The notes under the pieces are model-generated. The model had not been told where the DNA came from. It worked only from the letters and a program-made list of their open reading frames with translations, and ran no database searches. Source: Prorocentrum cordatum (taxonomy: Eukaryota > Sar > Dinophyceae > Prorocentrales > Prorocentraceae). From it: a DNA stretch of 64,000 nt. Made by a program: the position numbers and the translations under genes. The stretch's first letter is position 1. Each line of letters starts with the position of its first letter. The stretch covers positions 157,959 to 221,958 of the forward strand of contig CAUYUJ010014204.1 of the NCBI GenBank assembly GCA_963575745.1, written 5' to 3'. This document shows positions 53,237 to 63,313 of this stretch, piece by piece.

Positions 53237-54256
53237 ATGTTGTATCGAACGTTGTTCTTTGGGCTTGTTTTCATCATGGTTTCCCTGCCTTCAAGCGTGT
53301 CTGAGGCCATGCCTGTTGTCGTCTTAGAAGAAGACGACTCGCTGCTGCCACCGAGCGTCGTCTCAGAAGAAGACGATCAGCCTGTTGATGTGCAGGAGGA
53401 GGAGGAGATGTCTGTGGATTTGAGCGAGTTGAATGCCTTTGACGAAGACCCTGAACCCATTGAGGACGAAGATGAAACCCATCAATTGCAGCACATTGGG
53501 GATGAGATAATGAGACTGGATAATACCATTGGACATGAGAAGATATATGATGTTCCTCTACCTGGCGTTGCTCAACATATTTGCGCACCACAAGACATCG
53601 CTGAATTCTATGCGCCTCCGCGTGTTGCACCACATGGTAGGGCACTCGGCTTGAGAGGGAACCTCAGTTTGGACATCCTCTCAGGGTGGAATTTTAATGA
53701 TATTAGGTTGGTTGAGCTTTCTATCAAGTTGTTAACCCTCGTTGCTTTCGTTGTCCTGTGCCCCCCATGCACTGCCTTCAGCGTTGTTCAGAAGCTGTGG
53801 AATTTCAAAAAGTTGCCCATGGCGCGTGTCCAGGCCAAATGGGCCCAGGGCATGCACTACCTCGAACATGCAATGGCGTGCGCAAAGAAACAAGCCCTGG
53901 ACGGTCGATTTTTTGTGTTTGAACACCCTGCTGGAGCAAGCAGTTGGGGACAGGCCTGTGTACAAGAGGTCATGGCATTGCCAGGTGTGCATAGAGTGCT
54001 AATCGATATGTGTAGGTTTGGCCTTGTTTCTAAAATTGCCAGGAAGCCAATGCGGAAACGCACGTACATTCTCACGAATGCCCCACCTGTTGTAAAAGCC
54101 TTGCAAGGGTGCTTGTGCGATAGATCGCACGGGCACCAAGTGGTGGAAGGCATGGAGGGCGGAGTGCGTCGCAGCGTGTGGGCGCAAATCTACCCGGTTG
54201 CCTTCTGTAGGGTGCTTGCGCAATGCGCCCTCGAGTGCAGGGAGACACGCAGATAG
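53237..54256 (+). CDS. Retroelement-type CPPC/EHP domain protein
   Basis: 339 residues, intact. It begins with a signal-peptide-like stretch (MLYRTLFFGLVFIMVSLPSS), then an acidic region with a repeated V(L/S)EEDD block. From about residue 104 it follows a pattern I know from dinoflagellate retrotransposon polyproteins: QDIAEFYAPPRVAPHGRALG, LRGNLSLDILSGWNF, VVLCPPCTAFSVVQK (175-186), FFVFEHPAGASSW (225-237) and CRFGLVSKIARKPMRKRTYI. The PPC...S and EHP blocks resemble motifs IV and VI of cytosine-5 methyltransferases, but an enzymatic role is speculation. The leader copy at its 5' end suggests it came from, or passed through, mRNA. Confidence 0.65.
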   Translation: MLYRTLFFGLVFIMVSLPSSVSEAMPVVVLEEDDSLLPPSVVSEEDDQPVDVQEEEEMSVDLSELNAFDEDPEPIEDEDETHQLQHIGDEIMRLDNTIGHEKIYDVPLPGVAQHICAPQDIAEFYAPPRVAPHGRALGLRGNLSLDILSGWNFNDIRLVELSIKLLTLVAFVVLCPPCTAFSVVQKLWNFKKLPMARVQAKWAQGMHYLEHAMACAKKQALDGRFFVFEHPAGASSWGQACVQEVMALPGVHRVLIDMCRFGLVSKIARKPMRKRTYILTNAPPVVKALQGCLCDRSHGHQVVEGMEGGVRRSVWAQIYPVAFCRVLAQCALECRETRR

Positions 54257-54462
54257 TATTTCACAGGTGCAATGTAGGTAGGATATTCAGATGCCTGGGT
54301 GATATGCACCAGTGTAAAAAAAACAGCCTTGTGGTGTTGAAGCTGCCTAGTCGCGTGCGTGCACGATTCAAGTTGAATCGAACAGCCTGTAGACTACTTT
54401 GTAGTTGGAGCCAATCGAACATGCGATAAGCCACCGTTTGCGAGGCACTCTGCCCATACGAA

Positions 54463-54640
54463 TGTACACTATATATATAATGGGCACGTGCATTATATAC
54501 ACGATTTGCATGTACAGTATATACAATGGGCACGTACACTGTATACCATCGCCGAAAATGAGCACGTACATTGTATACAGTGGGTTCGTGCATTATATAC
54601 AAGGATCACGTACATTATCTACCACCAATGTACACGTACG
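54463..54640. repeat. ACGTACA..TATATAC degenerate tandem repeats
   Basis: Four to five copies of a roughly 46-bp unit with TGGGCACG and GTACATTATATACA, each partly self-complementary. They lie upstream of the next gene and could be promoter repeats; no evidence beyond position. Confidence 0.7.
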
Positions 54641-54783
54641 AAAAGCCCCCATAGAGCCCCTCTGGACCCCAGCAGGAATCACCAGGCTTCGAGCGCGCGC
54701 GCACGCATGCAACAACAGCTGTTTTTCCCAAGCAGGTGAGGAGATCGTCCTGGCTCAACCTCCCCATTCTTTTGAATCTGGCG

Positions 54784-57700
54784 ATGGCTGATGGTGACGA
54801 CATCCCCTGCTCTTTGCCAGACTCGGTGGTCTCTGAGATTGAAGAGGTTGGCCCGGTTCGTGAGGAGACGGAGGTCGAGCTGCCAGAAAGCGTCGACGAG
54901 GAGGAAGATGATACAGTATACTCGAAGTCTTGCAACTGCAAATCCAAATGCTACAAGCAGTTTTCTAGCAAGGAAATCGTTGAATCTAAGCAGGCGTGGG
55001 CATGCATCGAGAACGAGACCGAGAGGAAGAAGAAACTGTTCCAAGCTGTCACGTTAGAAGTGAAATCAGCGGCCAATCAGGCCTCCAAGAAGATCAAATG
55101 GACCCACAAAGGCAAAGATGTGTGCCGCCAGTTCTGGGCCTTCATCAACAGCACAAGCTCAGTCACAGTCGATCTGTACAGGAAGCATGTGAATGCAGGC
55201 GGGACGGAGCCTCCATTGAACCTTCCAAAGATGCCTGGGCCCAGGGCCAACACACAAAGCATGAAGGCCGACACGTGGTTCCTTGCCCTCTACGATTCGT
55301 TAGCCGAGCCGTACCCCACTGAGAATGCCGAGGAAGTGAAAGTGGAAGAATCACACGAGCTCATCGAAGCGCCCTCACACCCGTTGTGGATCTTGGGCGC
55401 CGCCCTCGACAGCGACACAGCTGCGCCGGAGAAGCGCTACGTGCCCATCAGGTTTCTGAACCCAGGGAACTTCGAGACCATCTGGTCCCAGTACCAGGCC
55501 GAAGTCAACAACGAGCAGCAGGTTTCAAAGAGTACTCTTTACAAGGCTGCATGGGCATCCAAAGCAAACCTCCTCATCCCCCACCACCCCCCCACCCCTC
55601 AGAAATCCATCGGGGGCCAGCTTGCTGGCTATGTCCCAAAGCTTTCTCGCCCTGCCCTCCTGCTCCTCCTGCTCCTTATCCTCTTACATCGCCCTCCCCC
55701 CCCTCTCTCCTTCGCCGTTCCCCCCCTGCCCGCCCGCTCCATCTCTGTCGACTGCCCGAGGGGCCAGGGGGGGGGCAGGGGGCAAGGGCGAGGAGGAGGA
55801 GTACGAGAGGGGAGAGGAGGATGAGGAGGGGGGGGCACAAGGAATAGGAAGAAAAGGCGCCTGATGAGGATAACGAGGACAAGGGAGGAGGAGGAGGAGG
55901 AGGAGGAGGAGGAGGAGGAGGAGGAGGAGGAGGAAGAGGGCGGAAGAGGAGGAGGAGGAGGAGGGATCGCATAATCCTACGCATGAAGAGGAGGAGGGAG
56001 GGGGGAGGGAGGGATAATGGGAGGAGGGGGTCTATGAAGGCATGGAACGACAATTGGAAGCGCTACATCATGTTCAGGAACATGGGGCAGGGCAAGCGCT
56101 GCAAAACCTGCGCCAGTTTAGACGCTAAACGTGTGTGTGCTGCTACAGATGCTGAGCGTGCGGAGGTGCCTGGGGATTGCGAATGGTGTTTGCTGTGTAG
56201 TGTGCCCTGCCTTCAGCTCCTGGTCGTCCGAGCGCAACCCTGGCCCTCCTGGTACGTTGCCGGGGTGGCCCGGAGAGGCTGGGCAGGCAGCTGCATAAGC
56301 AAACGCAGCCGATCATTAGTAATCCCCATTTAGCTGGTCAAAGAGAAGAAAGTCCACATCGATTGCGTCAAAGCAGACCGCTCTCTGAACGTTCGCGGAA
56401 ATATGAAGGCCCAGGCAGATGCGGTTGGCCCTGCCAGTCCAGATGGGGCAGGGCAAATACTCAAAATACACATCGACGGGATGGACCAAGCCAAGTTCAA
56501 GTGCCCGAGACTGACGGCCCCTGGGGTCCACAAACACATGCTATGTAAATCGTGTCAGTGGCAATGCAAGTATTATGCTAGGGCAATGTAGGTATTATGC
56601 TAGGGCAATGTGAGTATTATGCTAGGGCGATGTAAGTATTATGCTAGGGCAATGGTAGGGCTTGCTCGCCACGGCCCAACAAAACAAAGCAAGATCCCCC
56701 AATTATGTTTGCCTTAGCCCTGGTACCGATCGGCCCCATATGCACGACTGTGCGCGCGTGTCATGTCATGGCCCCCACTGATGAAACATGTTCTCCAGAC
56801 AAATACGGCCGAGATGAGCGACTTGTGGCGCCCAGCGCTGCACATGACAGGGGTGACGGTGTGGGGGTACCTCGATGGCTTCTTTGTCATGAACTCTGAC
56901 CAGAAAAAAGATTCGAACATGCAGGCAACTGTCCTCTCGAGGACGCTGGATGTAGTATCTTCGATGTGCGATAGTCGAGGCACCTGCATGCCGCGCACGC
57001 TGATCCTGGGCGTTGACAACACATGCAGGGAGAGCAAAAACCAGTACTTTATGACTTTCCTGGGGTGGCTCAAGAGCACCAAAAAGTTCGACACCATCGA
57101 GGTCCAGTACATGCAGAGTGGCCACAGCCACAACGAACAGGACCCCTTCGATGAGGTGGAGGAGGGAGGATGAGAATGATGGTGGAGGAGGGACAAGGAA
57201 GGGAGGAGAGGGATGGCGCGGAGGAGCATCAGGAGGAACTGACGGAGAGGAATGGGGAGGGGGAGGTGGAGGAGGAACTTCCAGGTCAACCTCTTGCAAG
57301 GGATGGGGAGGATGAGGGGGAGCAGGACAATGATGGCCATCGCGGTTCATCGTTGGGTCAGCCTCCCCAGGACCAACGGTTTTCGACTGTGGCAAGCAAG
57401 CTGGGCACTGCGAGTGTGCTCCAGGACCCGCAGGAGTTCTGCGACTTCATCAAGGAGTCAGTGCCGAAAGTTGCAGATAGGGAGATCCTTGCAGAGGTTC
57501 TCGGCGGAACCTGCGATTTCAAGGAGTGGGTTCAGCAGCTGAACATCAAGCTGTCCGGCTTGGCTGCCACGCATCAGATGCACGACCCTGAGGTGACGCA
57601 TGTGTGGAGAATCATGTCACGGGAGCTCCTGAAGTCCGCTGGTTTCGAGGATGGGGCCATCGAGTGCCCTGATGAATGGAAGGACATGGCCCCCGGGGGG

Positions 57701-58962
57701 CATGACAGCATCCTCCTGCTGAAACACTTCATGAGTAGCTCTGTTTACAGCCAGGCCCCCTTGCTCCTGTTGCCAGAGGCGCTGGCCAAGAACCTGCAGA
57801 AGGATCAGGGTTGTTGGGGGCTGGCCAAACCATTCTAGCCAGACAGGACGGCCCAAGACACCCCAGAGATCGCCCACCCCCCGAAAACGGCCCAGGCGTG
57901 CCGGCCCAAGAGGGCCACAAGACAACCCAGCCAAGACGCCCTTAGGAATTTCCCAACAAGGGCCTTCAGGAGGGGCCTTCAGGGGCCTTCAGGGAATGTG
58001 GAGAGGGCCTTCAGGGGCCTTCCCCCTAAGGGTGACTCCAATAACCCTGGCGCCACCTCCTCCTGAAAGTCCCCCTCCATGTCCTCCTCCTCCTCCTCCT
58101 CCTCCTCCTCCTCGTCCTTTTCTCTCCTCCTCTCTCCTCCTCTCTCCTCCTCGTCCTGCTCCTTGGTGGGGGGGCGCTGCATGAGTACCAACCTAGATGC
58201 CTTCAGTCGGGCTCACAGGAGGACCTGAAGCCCCTCGAGCTCAATGCCCTGTCGGAGAGGACCATCAAGGAGTTCAAGAACACCGCATCAGTGGTCCAGA
58301 AGCATCCTTGGGATCTCGCCAAGGCTCACAAATACCTGAATGACTTATGCGATGCCAACTTGGCACGGACAGTGCCTGCGCCACCTGAGTTGCGCTTCGT
58401 CTTCGAGTACACCATGAAGCCACTTGGCTCCAGTGACCCGCTGTTGCCAGGACTGGTCTTCGACGGCTCTGAGGTCGGTGAGCCGCGCGTGGTGGAGTTG
58501 CAGGTGAAGAGAATCATGAGAAGGCCAGCTGCTGCTGCCATGAAACGCCCTGCAGGACCACTCAAACGCCCAAGTGCAGCGAAGATCCAGAAACGACCAG
58601 CAGCGGCAGCAGCTCCCGCTGAGGAGCCTCCCCAGGACGACGGGGAGGCCGAGGTGGACGAGGACGAGGAGCCTGAGGAGGGAGGCTTGCCCGGGGACAA
58701 CGGCGACGAGGATGGGCCCCCAGAGGACGAGGACATGTTCGACGACGAGCAGGGCGACAACGAGGACGGGGCGCCCCCAGTGCCGCCTGCGCCCCCACCC
58801 GGTCCGCCTCGGCCGCCTGCTGGGGCCGACCGCACGACTGGGTGCAGCAAATGCCGCTGGGTGAGGAAGGGGTGCGGCGGGTGCCGCGCGTGGGCCCAGA
58901 GTGGGCACAGGGGCTACTACTATGGCCCAGACGGTGAGACAGTGATGAGGGGCCCAGCATAG
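54784..58962 (+). CDS. Six-exon transposase-like protein (DUF7869-like RNase H fold)
   Basis: About 872 residues. Exons (approximate): 54,784-55,548; 56,040-56,165; 56,334-56,537; 56,814-57,137; 57,368-57,778; 58,174-58,962. The reading frame is consistent across all joins. The N-terminus has CNCKSKCYKQFS (Cys50, 52, 56). Next come KAAWNDNWKRYIMFRNMGQG with RCKTCA, and IHIDGMDQAKFKCPR (Asp345). The core has LILGVDNTCRESKNQ (Asp433), then YMQSGHSHNEQDQRFS (His469, His471), then a helical part with LSGLAATH. The IDGMDQ, DN..ESKN and GH(S/T)H..DQRF set is typical of a widespread transposase-like family. The tail has KRPAAAMKRPAG-type repeats, an acidic block and a CSKCRWVRKGCGGCR zinc ribbon. 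It is apparently intact. Mobile-element ends were not found. Confidence 0.75.
55549..56039 (+). other. Intron 1 of the 54784 gene (GCATGG borders)
   Basis: GCATGG stands at both borders (55,549 and 56,040), so excision joins KAA-W to NDNWKRY in frame. The interior is CCT- and GGA-rich, with a GGAGGA run at 55,890-55,960. Confidence 0.7.
56166..56333 (+). other. Intron 2 of the 54784 gene (GT-AG)
   Basis: GTGCCTGGGG donor and CCCATTTAG acceptor, 168 bp. The join reads AERAE-LVKEKK. Confidence 0.7.
56541..56813 (+). other. Intron 3 of the 54784 gene with a 22-bp tandem repeat
   Basis: TATTATGCTAGGGCAATGT recurs at 56,571, 56,593, 56,615 and 56,637 (22-bp period, four copies). ATG stands at both borders. 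Confidence 0.75.
57138..57367 (+). other. Intron 4 of the 54784 gene (CAGGACC borders)
   Basis: CAGGACC occurs at 57,138 and 57,368. Excision restores the family motif GHSHNEQDQRFS. The interior is GGA-rich. Confidence 0.8.
57779..58173 (+). other. Intron 5 of the 54784 gene (GGCGCTG borders)
   Basis: GGCGCTG occurs at 57,778 and 58,173. The interior holds a CCCAAGA-type minisatellite piece, CTTCAGGGGC repeats and a CTC run. The join reads PEAL-HEYQ. Confidence 0.75.
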
Positions 58963-59662
58963 ATAGGAGAACTCCTTCCTGCCATCTCGCAAGATACGCA
59001 CTTGAAGTGCATGATGTTTCGAATGAACAGCCTGCAGCCACTACTACCACCACTACTGGCACTGCTGTGCCACCAGCATGGCTGTTCATGATATGTTTTG
59101 CTTCAGATGCATCACTGCGAGTGTGATGGCAAGCTTGCTTGGGACAGAGAGGCCGATTTAAAGTGAGCCTCCGTTATACTTCGACTGCGGTGAATCTTGG
59201 CGGGAGCCGCCATGATTGCTACAATATACATCGCCTGGCGCCAGTTTTCTGGCAGCCAGGATCTCCCGGTCGTGCGCGCAAAAAATATGGGAGGAGGTCT
59301 AAGGGGGAGGCTTGGTCCACCTTTGGAACGTGGATGAGGAGAAGTTCGCAGAGGATGGGAGGGTGATGAGGAGCAGGATGAGAAACAAGAGAAGGGCAGG
59401 CAAGATAATTAGGATGCTTACGCACACACAAACGTGATAGCCAGCTTGCTGGCGGCCAGCTAGCTGGCCTTCGACGAAGAAATCAAGATGGCAAGGGAGG
59501 GGCACCGACGAATCGCATCACACAGAGAAACATTGCTTCTGCTGGTTGAAACGAAGAGGAAGAGGGACGAGGAGAGCAGGGAGGAGGAGGGGGCACAGGA
59601 AGGAGGAGGAAGGAGGAGGGAGGATGAGGAGGAGGAGGAGGAGGAGGAGGAGGGGACAGCTC

Positions 59663-59699
<37 letters not shown>

Positions 59700-60290
59700 A
59701 CTTGAGATGTCCATCCCTGGTCTGCGTGACGCAGAACGGCGCCTCTTGGGGCCCTCTTGGAGCCATCCTGGTGCCCTCTGGGAGCTGTGTCGGACCTTTA
59801 GGGGCGGTCTCAGGGGCCCTCAGAAGGCCCCAAGAGGGGCTCTTGGGCTCTGATGGGCCCCAGACCTTGGATGCGAACCTTGCGTCCTAGGTTTGCCCCT
59901 TCCGATGGGCCATCTTGGAGCCCTCCTGGAAACATCTAGGGGCCCTCTGGGAGCCGTATCGGGGCTCTAAGGGCGGTCTCAAGGGCCCTCAGAGGGCCTC
60001 AAGAACGGATTTTGTTTTGTCCCCCCCTGATTCAAGGCTTTTTTCCCGAGGCCCTTTCGGAGCCCGAGACAGCCCACGACGCGCGCAAGACAGCCCAAGA
60101 AAGCCCCAAGACGAAGATGAGGGGGATTCAACGAGCGCGGCCAACCATAAACAAAACAAGCAAAGAACAACAACACATGGGAACAACACACATAACAAAC
60201 AACCAACAACGCTATGTTCCGTTTAGGGCCGCGAGGGCCCGTGAAGGGCGGGCATTGCAATCTAATGTTGGATTTGTAATCGGATTTCGC
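58963..60290. other. No supported gene; simple repeats and minisatellite
   Basis: GCCAGCTTGCTGGC palindrome (59,440), GAG repeat (59,560-59,655), (CTG)n at 59,659-59,700 and a GGCCCTC/CTTGG minisatellite at 59,735-60,010. No coding signal. Confidence 0.5.
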
Positions 60291-60291
60291 A

Positions 60292-60309
60292 CTAGCCATT
60301 TTGGCTCAA
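60292..60309 (+). other. Spliced-leader relic upstream of the 60349 gene
   Basis: CTAGCCATTTTGGCTCAA. Seventeen contiguous bases (TAGCCATTTTGGCTCAA) are identical to the leader. A TC/AAG sequence follows, as if a second leader end had been added. Confidence 0.9.
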
Positions 60310-60348
60310 TCAAGCTGTTCGTTCAGGCGCTCGTTGGCCATTGGGTCG

Positions 60349-61605
60349 ATGCACTGGTTGGCCGATGTGTTGACGGGGACGCCCCCGCGCCGCAGCCACT
60401 ATGATGATCGGGCAGAAGACTTGTTGAATCATCTGCTGGACAGCCCTCCTGGCAGAGGCTGTGGAGCAGGCGCTGCCGGTGCAACCAGGATGGCCAGGCA
60501 GCGCGTAGATGTTGCTAGTAGCAGCAATGCCCGCGGCCGCAGTGGCGCGCCTGCGGCCCGAGTAGAGGAGCAGCGCGCAGTAGCTAGGGCAGTCAGGCAG
60601 CGCGTTGGGAGCGCGGCGCCTGTGGCCCACGTGGTGGAGCAGACCTGTCCACCATCATTATTAGCTGGTGGAGTTCACCAGGAGAGCGCGCGCCTAGGTG
60701 GAGCTGGTGCCCACATGTCGCGGCCAGCTGGAGGCAGCAGGGTCGTTGCCAGAGCCGATGGACCAGGCGCCAGTGGAGAGGGCCAGCTGGAGGCAGCAGC
60801 AGGGCCGCTGCCAGAGCCGAGGGGGCAGCACCGCCAGTCGAGGTGTTGCCGGAGCATCGTCGTGCGGAGCCTGGGACATCCATCACCAACAACACACGTT
60901 GGTGGCAGTAGTGGAGAAGGCCGCGCGAGTGCGCAGCAAGGAGGAACCCCTGTTGTTGACGATGCCAGAACCCATGATATTGCTGGCCCCTCGTGTCCAG
61001 CTGCTGCTGACAACGCCCGGGCTCATGATGCTGCTGCGCCGCCCCTCGACACGTTCTACTTTCTTCGATTCGCGCCACAGAACGACACAGAGGTGGAGCG
61101 CGCCCGTCAGGCCCGCTGGGAGCGTGGGAAGGAGGAGGCCGAGGAGTTGATCACCGCTGCTCTCGAGCGGCATGGCCCTGATGTGGAAGCGGTGGCGCAG
61201 CCAATCATGGAGGTTCCCATGGAAGTGCTGCTGCAACGTGTGGCCATGGAGACAGCGCGGGTCACCCAGGGCGGAGGTCGAGCCTACATAGGCTCGACTT
61301 CTGACCCTGGGTGGCGGTGGCGCGGCGGATATTATCTACCATCTCCTGGCGATCGAGGCGGCCGCCGCCACAGCCATCATCATAGTGAAAGGGAGTTCTT
61401 TCCTGGCCACCACTTGCAATGGCGCCACCTGCTGGTGCTGGGATGCTGGCGTGATCATGAGACCCGTCTCATGGAAAGTGAAGCTATCAAGCAAGGGCAG
61501 AGGGTTGCACCTGGGCGTCTGACTAACAAAGCGTCAGACGCCCGGGGGCTGCAGGTCCGCCCCTGGAGTTTCTCCTTCGTCTACATCTGCTATGGCACGA
61601 AATAA
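60349..61605 (+). CDS. GIY-YIG endonuclease-like protein, probable retrogene
   Basis: 418 residues from the first ATG after the leader relic (MHWLADVLTG). The first 220 residues are Ala/Gly/Arg-rich and look disordered. Then comes a helical region (DTEVERARQARWERGKEEAE to EVLLQRVAMETARV). The last about 107 residues have the layout of a GIY-YIG-like nuclease: AYIGSTSDPGWRWRG (YIG at 313-315, Arg323), GHHLQWRHLLVLGCWRD, MESEAIKQ (Glu376 or 378), then NKASDARG and FVYICYG. A His-rich insert (GRRHSHHHSERE) lies in the fold. GIY-YIG enzymes cut DNA in homing elements, repair or retroelements; which applies here is unknown. The uninterrupted frame and the leader relic fit a reinserted cDNA. Confidence 0.55.
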   Translation: MHWLADVLTGTPPRRSHYDDRAEDLLNHLLDSPPGRGCGAGAAGATRMARQRVDVASSSNARGRSGAPAARVEEQRAVARAVRQRVGSAAPVAHVVEQTCPPSLLAGGVHQESARLGGAGAHMSRPAGGSRVVARADGPGASGEGQLEAAAGPLPEPRGQHRQSRCCRSIVVRSLGHPSPTTHVGGSSGEGRASAQQGGTPVVDDARTHDIAGPSCPAAADNARAHDAAAPPLDTFYFLRFAPQNDTEVERARQARWERGKEEAEELITAALERHGPDVEAVAQPIMEVPMEVLLQRVAMETARVTQGGGRAYIGSTSDPGWRWRGGYYLPSPGDRGGRRHSHHHSEREFFPGHHLQWRHLLVLGCWRDHETRLMESEAIKQGQRVAPGRLTNKASDARGLQVRPWSFSFVYICYGTK

Positions 61606-61609
61606 TAGA

Positions 61610-62018
61610 TAGCAGAGGCATCAGAGTTTATCAGATAATAATGTTTTGCATGCTTGCTACCGTGCCCCCAAAATAGCAGTGTGCAGTGCGCCTTGCACTC
61701 ATATTGTAATGTATTCTCACTGGCGCAAGCACTGGTTCCGCCATGAAAGGCAATCAATATGCAGTCAAACACGGTCAGATGTGCTGGTCCTCCTCTCCTC
61801 TTCCATGTCTCCTCCTCCTCCTCCTCCTCCTCCTCCTCCTCCTCCTCCTCCCCCTCCTACCCCCCCTCCTCCTCCTCCCCCTCCTCCTCCCTCCCTCCTC
61901 CTCCTTCCTCCTCCTTCCTCCTGCCCTCTTCCTCCTCCTATTGTCCTCCTCTTCCTCCTGTCTGTCCTCTTCCTCATCATTTGTTGGGGGCCAAAGCACT
62001 CTTGGAGTCCGTGTGGAG
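61610..62018. other. No gene; (CTC)n tract
   Basis: CTC/CCT microsatellite at 61,805-61,960. No supported gene. Confidence 0.8.
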
Positions 62019-62348
62019 CAGACTTTTTTTGGAGCTGATGCTGAGATGCGCGGGATTCCCCGGAATCCGGCGCATCTCGGCGCCTGTCAGCATCAGGGCC
62101 AAAAAAAATCAGGATCTTGGTTGCATATCTTGATGGAGCAAACGGACCGCGCACCAAGGGGGGGCCGCGCAAGTCGGGCCCCTGGATCCAAGGTGCGAGA
62201 TGCGCGGGCTTCCCCGGAAGCCCGCGCAAGTCCTGAGGGCAGCGGCGGCCCCGCGCAAGTCCCCCCCCCCGTGGACCCCCCCCCCACTTGTGCGGGCCCC
62301 CGCTGGGTAGCACGACTTGCGCGGGCTTCCTCGGAAGCCCGCGCAAGT
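62019..62348. repeat. Three successive GC-rich hairpins
   Basis: Hairpin 1: 62,036-62,094, inner stem GAGATGCGC.GGATTCC, outer TGATGCTGA/TCAGCATCA, and TTTTTTTGG/CCAAAAAAA outside. Hairpin 2: 62,201-62,228, stem TGCGCGGGCTTCC, perfect. Hairpin 3: 62,315-62,348, stem ACTTGCGCGGGCTTCC, perfect 16 bp with a 2-base loop. CGCGCAAGTC recurs between them. Confidence 0.93.
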
Positions 62349-62542
62349 CCACCCTCTCCTGGGGGCCCTCGAGTTGTGCAGGATCTCTGGGGACTCTCCT
62401 GATGTACATCCCCCCCTACCTAACTGTTGATAGCATTGCCCATGAAGAGAACTCCATGGCTATGATGGCCCAAACAGGTTCCTGTGCCACGCGGACACAT
62501 CAATGTAGTTGTCATTAGCTTTGCATTCAAGCACGGTTTGCG

Positions 62543-63313
62543 ATGGCTGACGACAACATACCCACATCGTCCAAGTGGTCATCAGGATGGCTAGACGATG
62601 GATGGCAAGGCGACGCTGCTTCTTGGTGGACTTGCGATCCTACTTATCCTGGAAACCAAAGTGCCTGGGGTCCTGGTGGAGTTTCAAGTGGTGATGCCTG
62701 GTGGTGGAACAATGGGGCTCCTGCTGGTGGGTTTGATGACATGGCGCACTGTCAAATACCTGGTGATCATGATCATGATTCTGACTTGGGTCACCCGGCC
62801 TGGGACTACGCAGCCTGGTATCGTGCAGAAGAAGAAGTCGCTGCTCAAGCTGACCAGGCTGCTCAGATGGCCGCTCAGAGTGCTCCGCTCATTGACGACG
62901 AGTTCGAACGCATGGCGGCCGCAGACGTTGAGAGCAAGGTCAATTCACGGACGTTGGTGGACATAGAGGGGTTGACATTGCCAACGCCGCCTGGCTCGCG
63001 TGCGCAGCTCAACGTCATGGACGACGAGTTCGAACGCATGTCGACCGCAGACGTTGAGAGCAAGGTAAATTCACGGACCTTGGTGGACATAGACGGATTG
63101 ACATTGCCAACGCCACCGCCTGGCCTGCGTGCGCGGCACAAGAAGTTCATTCCAGAACCTAGTGACATGGCTGGGCAAGAACTCCGACGTTTGCGGGACA
63201 AGAAGAATGCGCGTGAGGCAGTTCGCAAAGCTAAAAGACGGGCCGAAAAACAAAAGCTCGAGGCACAGCAGCAGCATCAGCAATCGCAATATAGCAAGCA
63301 TCCTCATGTGTAG
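62543..63313 (+). CDS. Unknown acidic/Trp-rich protein with an internal 42-residue duplication
   Basis: 256 residues. The N-terminal half is rich in Trp, Gly and Asp (SSGWLDDGWQGDAASWWTCD; GDAWWWNNGAPAGGFDDMAH) and probably disordered. Two tandem copies follow of a 42-residue block with DDEFERM, ADVESKVNSRTLVDI and GLTLPTPP; the DNA period is 126 bp (62,894 and 63,020). The C-terminus is basic and helical (RLRDKKNAREAVRKAKRRAE) with Gln/His repeats. The two repeat copies differ at few positions, so the duplication is recent. No family recognised. An unbroken frame, ATG context and conserved repeat frame support a real gene. Confidence 0.55.
   Translation: MADDNIPTSSKWSSGWLDDGWQGDAASWWTCDPTYPGNQSAWGPGGVSSGDAWWWNNGAPAGGFDDMAHCQIPGDHDHDSDLGHPAWDYAAWYRAEEEVAAQADQAAQMAAQSAPLIDDEFERMAAADVESKVNSRTLVDIEGLTLPTPPGSRAQLNVMDDEFERMSTADVESKVNSRTLVDIDGLTLPTPPPGLRARHKKFIPEPSDMAGQELRRLRDKKNAREAVRKAKRRAEKQKLEAQQQHQQSQYSKHPHV

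Noticed and set aside
62153-62410. Arg/Pro/Gly-rich frames on both strands over the hairpin cluster
   Set aside because: They derive from palindromic repeats, so both strands look alike; no other support.
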